From: an uncultured Candidatus Altimarinota bacterium
Lineage (GTDB): Bacteria; Patescibacteriota; Gracilibacteria; BD1-5; UBA6164
Direction of reading: 5' to 3'
Length of the DNA: 9,276 bases
Assembly: GCA_937931775.1 (NCBI GenBank)
Contig: CALHAQ010000025.1
Location: forward strand, 1-9,276
The notes beneath the pieces are model-generated. The model searched no databases. It saw only the letters and a program-made list of their open reading frames with translations, and was not told the origin of the DNA. Position 1 is the stretch's first letter; each line of letters opens with the position of its first letter. This document shows positions 5,859-9,276 of the stretch, in pieces. The translations under genes and the position numbers were made by a program.

Positions 5859-8087
5859 ATGAGTGATACTGTTGTCAAAAAACTAAAAAAATATGTCCTA
5901 TATATTAGCCTGATTTTTTTTGGTACTTTATGAATTCATCTTGCATACTACTACCTCTATGAATGAGCAAGTAGTGAACCCGTAGCATGAGGAACTGTCA
6001 GCGAGGCTATAATATGAAGCTTCCCTCATTTCAATCCTCTTGTTCCAAGCAACGACCATAATACCTATATTAATGGTTTATTGTATCGATCTATGATGCA
6101 ATACTCTACCATATCTGAATCTTTTGAGTCAGATCTTGTAAGTTGTGATACTGAAAATCTCCTTTACATCACTTGTAGTCTCGAAAATAATCTCCTATGG
6201 TCAAATGGAAGTGAGATAACAACAGAAGATATAAAGGCAACTCTATGAGTTATTTCTACAACAAAGGTAAACCCGATAATTGCATCTTTACTCGAAAATA
6301 CTACTATCGAAACTACAAAAGATAGTATTTCATTTAGTAATAGTTCAAAAGATATAAATTTTCTTCAGGTACTCTTACAGCCTATACTTCCAGCATCTGT
6401 TATAGAGAGACTTGATACGGATAATATAAATGGGAAGTTTTCTGAAATAAATGGTATATACTCAGGTCGCTTCGTCCTCAGTAGTATTAGTCAGGATGAA
6501 ACTGTAGGAATCACAAAGATCACCTTATGAAGGAATGAGCAATATTTTGATAATAATATGTATATAGAATTTCTGATCCTCAATTTATTCAGAGACGAAA
6601 CTCATTTCCTAAAAAACAAAAATTCATTCAATATATATAACGATAAAAGCTCTGTTATTTGAGAGAGTATCCCTAGACTCAGTGCATATCAATATACTCT
6701 TTCTCAATTTGTAACAAGTTTCTTTAATAGTGAAAATCTCTCTAAATCATTTAGAGAATATATCTCCACAAAAATAGATCGGGACACCATTGTATCATCT
6801 CTTTGAGACACAATTGTAAGCCCGGCATATAATCCTTTTCTTTCTGAAACAAAATTAGATGCTACTTCATCAGAATTTAACCTTGTAGAATATTTAGAAG
6901 AAAAATGATATTATAAAAAAAATAGACTCTTATTAAGTGCTCAAGCAATACGAGAAAATACAGCTTTATTACAGAAAGAAAATATTATTTCTGGAGAAGC
7001 TATTGTTACACCAGAACCAGTGGAGACCATTAAACAAGAAACTTTAGATATCATTGTATCTCCATATAAAGATAAATATAATTTTGTATCAAAAGACAAT
7101 ATACTTATAGAATGAAGAGTGGATGACGGAGTAGAAGCTGTTTATATAAATGAATATAAACTCTCTGGATTTACTCCATGAGATAGTAGGTTTTTCTATA
7201 GACTTTTAGAATCTTATGATTCTATAACAGAGTGAACAAATACTTATAAAGTATACTTTGAAACTGAAGAGGAAAAGACGCTCGTAGAAGAATTTATATA
7301 TGTATATGACAGTGATAGTGATTCTCTGAGTAAAATTCAAGAAACTTTCTTTGATACTCCTTGATTAGTAGACCTGAGTAAAGAAGTAGAAAGTAAAGCT
7401 ATAGAGATTTCAGAAAAAACAAAAGAAGTAGAAATAGATACTAGCCTTTCTCTCTGAGACATTCAGAACTTAGACGATGCTTTTTACTATAACAAAGATG
7501 GAGAAGCGTTTTCCCTCAACCTTATATATGCACAAACCGATAATGTGATGGCAAGTACTGTAGCAACTCTCACTAGTCTGTTACGTAACGAAGGAATACA
7601 ACTCCAAACTCAAGCTCTTGATCTTGGTGAAATTACTGTAAATTTAAGAAACGAAAGTTTAGAGTATGACATAATGGTTCTTTGAATTAATTTATGATAT
7701 TTTGAATCTAATATATTTCCATATTTTCACTCAAGTCAGGTCAAAAATGGATATAATATCTCAAACTATAAAGATTTATCTCTTGATATTCTTTTAGAAG
7801 AACTCAAATCGAATAATCTTTCTGTAACCAAACGCGAAGAACTAGAAGAAAAAATGTTAAAAGAAATTTATAAAGAGTCTATAATAAAAGTTCTCTACAC
7901 TCCAAATATTCAGCTCCTGGTTGATAAAAATATTAAAAACTTCTCTCTTCCAAATTTCCTGCCAGACTCAAGACATAGATACTTCCCTCTCTTGCAAAGT
8001 TATTTAAACGAAAAAAGAATTATACAGTCTGAAGAAAAAACACTTTGAGGTTTTCTCAAGTACCTTATGACTCAGCTTTTCTGATAA
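5859..8087 (+). CDS. Membrane-anchored family-5 solute-binding protein (OppA/DppA-like) with an Ig-like insert
   Basis: This 742-residue protein belongs to the extracellular solute-binding protein family 5 (peptide/nickel type). It starts with a cytosolic basic stub and one membrane helix (about 13-34) without a lipobox cysteine, so it is probably an uncleaved anchor. The binding lobes show GTVSEAIIGSFPHFNPL (45-61), LWSNGSEITTEDIKATL (113-129, the family's WsDGtpltAeDV motif), and later LNLIYAQTDNVMASTVATL with LLRNEGI (553-580). Between them, about residues 397-485, is an insert with an Ig-like/carbohydrate-binding pattern (VDDGVEAVYINEYKLSGFTPGD...EGTNTYKVYFE). The central and C-terminal parts are charged and helical. 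Eighteen of 34 glycines are TGA, including the last residue (8082-8084) just before the TAA stop. Ligand unknown; no permease or ATPase lies nearby. Confidence 0.85.
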
Positions 8088-8097
8088 CCAGCAAATT

Positions 8098-8997
8098 ATG
8101 GATCAATCTTTTACACAAAATATCCTAAATCCTAGCTTAGAACTCATACGAAATGATTCTAAAATAAAAAGATTCTATTTTTTTCCTGGTCTGCTTTCTG
8201 TCATATTTCTTTCTGTACTCCTGCTTTATCAAGTAGTTTATACCTATGTTATCCTCCTTGGTAGAAAAGATGATGCTCTTGAACTCATTCTACAATTTTT
8301 TCACTCTGATTATCTCAGTGAAACACTCATAGTATCAACAATATTCGTAATACTCTATATCATTCTCATACCTATCTTTGAGTGATGACTTATACAATAT
8401 ATAGATAAAAAATCTGGTGGAGAATCTGCAAGTAGAAGTGATTCTATATGATTTGGGGTCTTTCGTTTTTATCCTCTTTTTGAATTCAATAATACATTTA
8501 ATATGTTTAAGTTTATAAGTATCATAAATGGATACTTATTTACTCTGCGGTTTTTAGGACTTGAGTATCTCACTTCTCTCTCTATAGTATTTACTATAGC
8601 CTTTTTATTCTCTATCATACTCAATATACTTATAGCATATGCGAGATATGAGATAGTTCTTGCTGGTAAGTGAGTTTTTGAGGCAATAGGGTGATCTTCT
8701 CAAATAGCACTCCTCAATATAAAAACAACTCTGCGGCTCTATGTTCTGATGTTTATTATGAATATTAAGGTGATTTTTAACTTCATTGTCTTCCTTATAT
8801 TCCCTATACTTTCAGCCTTTATTGTAGGATTCATCAGTTCTCAAACATTTGCAACTATCGCTTTTGTGATACTCTGAATTCTCTTCCTGTTCCTCCTTCT
8901 CGTGCTCGGATATATGACAGCTGTACTTGATGTATTTACTACCTCTATATGGTATAATGCTTATAAACAATGAAAAAAGAAGCTTGAGGATTCTTAA
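8098..8997 (+). CDS. Polytopic membrane protein, about six TM helices
   Basis: I do not recognise a named family with certainty. The 299-residue product has hydrophobic stretches near residues 28-54, 76-95, 157-181, 213-247 (long, probably two helices) and 251-276. The N-terminus is polar (DQSFTQNILNPSLELIRNDSKIKRF). A segment YEIVLAGKGVFEAIGGSSQIALLN (184-207) resembles the A-x-x-x-S loop of small polytopic families such as the GPDPase membrane domain, but this is only a resemblance. Seven of 18 glycines are TGA, among them a tandem pair (8383-8388) that would otherwise end the protein after 95 residues. It starts 10 nt after the solute-binding protein gene and may act with it. It is the last gene before the hairpin at 9052. 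No SD. Confidence 0.8.
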
Positions 8998-9051
8998 AAT
9001 ATAGACAGACTCTATTCTTAGTCAATACCAAAAAACTAGAACTTCTCTCAT

Positions 9052-9091
9052 AAATCCTTATAAATACTCTATATATTTATAAGGATTTTTT
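9052..9091 (+). terminator. Long hairpin with U-tract, end of the eight-gene operon and start of the prepilin leader
   Basis: A perfect 14-bp inverted repeat (9052-9065 with 9075-9088) around a 9-nt loop is followed by TTT, giving a run of six T with the arm's end. It lies 54 nt after the last operon stop and acts as a rho-independent terminator for it. The 3' arm also contains AAGGA (9081-9085), and the next ATG is 1 nt after the T-run. If any transcript reads through or starts upstream, the hairpin would hide the SD. Confidence 0.8.
9081..9085 (+). promoter_or_regulatory. SD of the prepilin gene inside the hairpin arm
   Basis: AAGGA is 7 nt before the ATG at 9093, an ideal distance. It is one of only two believable SDs in the window and is fully base-paired in the 9052-9088 hairpin. 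Confidence 0.6.
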
Positions 9092-9092
9092 C

Positions 9093-9276
9093 ATGCATAC
9101 GAACATAAAACAAGCTCTAGGTTTTACCCTCGTAGAACTTATAGTCGTAATAACCATAGTAGCTATACTCTCTACGGTAGGATTTGTCTCATATAGCTGA
9201 TACCTTACCTGAGCCAGAGACTCCAATAGAATCAGCCAGATGATAAAACTCTCAGACTCCCTGCAAGTATACTCAG
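9093..9276 (+). CDS. Type IV pilin-like prepilin, N-terminal part (cut by window end)
   Basis: The visible 61 residues begin MHTNIKQALG, then the prepilin peptidase site and N-methylation domain G10 | F11-TLVELIVVITIVAILSTVG, with Glu at position +5 of the mature protein, followed by FVSYS-G-YLT-G-ARDSNRISQM, a typical helix start of type II secretion or type IV pilins. Prepilin peptidase cleaves after Gly10 and methylates Phe11; the subunit then joins a pilus or pseudopilus that in CPR bacteria may serve attachment to hosts or DNA uptake. Two TGA codons (9198-9200, 9210-9212) are read as Gly. The 3' end lies outside the window. It probably starts a new transcription unit. Confidence 0.92.

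Noticed and set aside
8082..8087. TGA followed by TAA at the end of the solute-binding protein as a double stop.
   Set aside because: TGA is sense throughout this gene, so it is read as a final glycine and TAA is the only stop.

Overview
The window reads as a chromosomal segment of a Patescibacteria/CPR bacterium that translates UGA as glycine (NCBI code 25), which points to Gracilibacteria (BD1-5) or Absconditabacteria (SR1). I count 43 in-frame TGA codons in ten genes. Several fall where glycine is expected: after the glutamate that precedes NVSYSTLLYIP in HtpG, in the SG-G-MG and KR-G-GE stretches of SecG, and beside GGN glycines elsewhere. Every real stop is TAA or TAG. Under the standard code htpG, the solute-binding protein and the membrane protein break into fragments; under code 25 each becomes one intact frame. 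The DNA is AT-rich, intergenic gaps are short and most starts have no Shine-Dalgarno (SD) sequence.

Left part (1-2458, minus strand): a small MAPEG-family membrane protein lies downstream of full-length htpG (Hsp90, 635 aa). A strong hairpin terminator whose strand is revealed by a G-U pair and a GAAA loop separates them, and a second hairpin sits near the left edge. htpG has a readable control region: TTGACT / TACAAT promoter boxes followed at once by a CIRCE-like inverted repeat with the canonical 9-nt spacer, suggesting HrcA heat-shock repression.

Middle (2459-3143): a divergent, self-contained gene for an unrecognised 139-aa protein. It has its own promoter, an operator-like palindrome over the predicted transcription start, a clear SD and a GC-rich terminator. 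It uses no TGA for any of its 17 glycines and looks different from its neighbours, so it may be a later arrival.

Right part (3244-8997, plus strand): one tight run of eight genes, probably an operon. In order: PrgI-family protein, TraC/VirB4 N-terminal-like protein without an ATPase domain, VirB2-like pilin, a two-TM protein, a YvlD/phage-holin-4-like membrane protein, SecG, a membrane-anchored family-5 solute-binding protein carrying an Ig-like insert, and a polytopic membrane protein. The first three belong to type IV secretion; SecG belongs to the general Sec translocon; the last two look like envelope or peptide-binding functions. All are cell-envelope proteins.

Right edge (9052-9276): a long hairpin with a U-tract ends the operon, and its 3' arm also contains the SD of the next gene, a type IV prepilin cut off by the window end. 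No rRNA, tRNA, CRISPR array or insertion sequence was seen.
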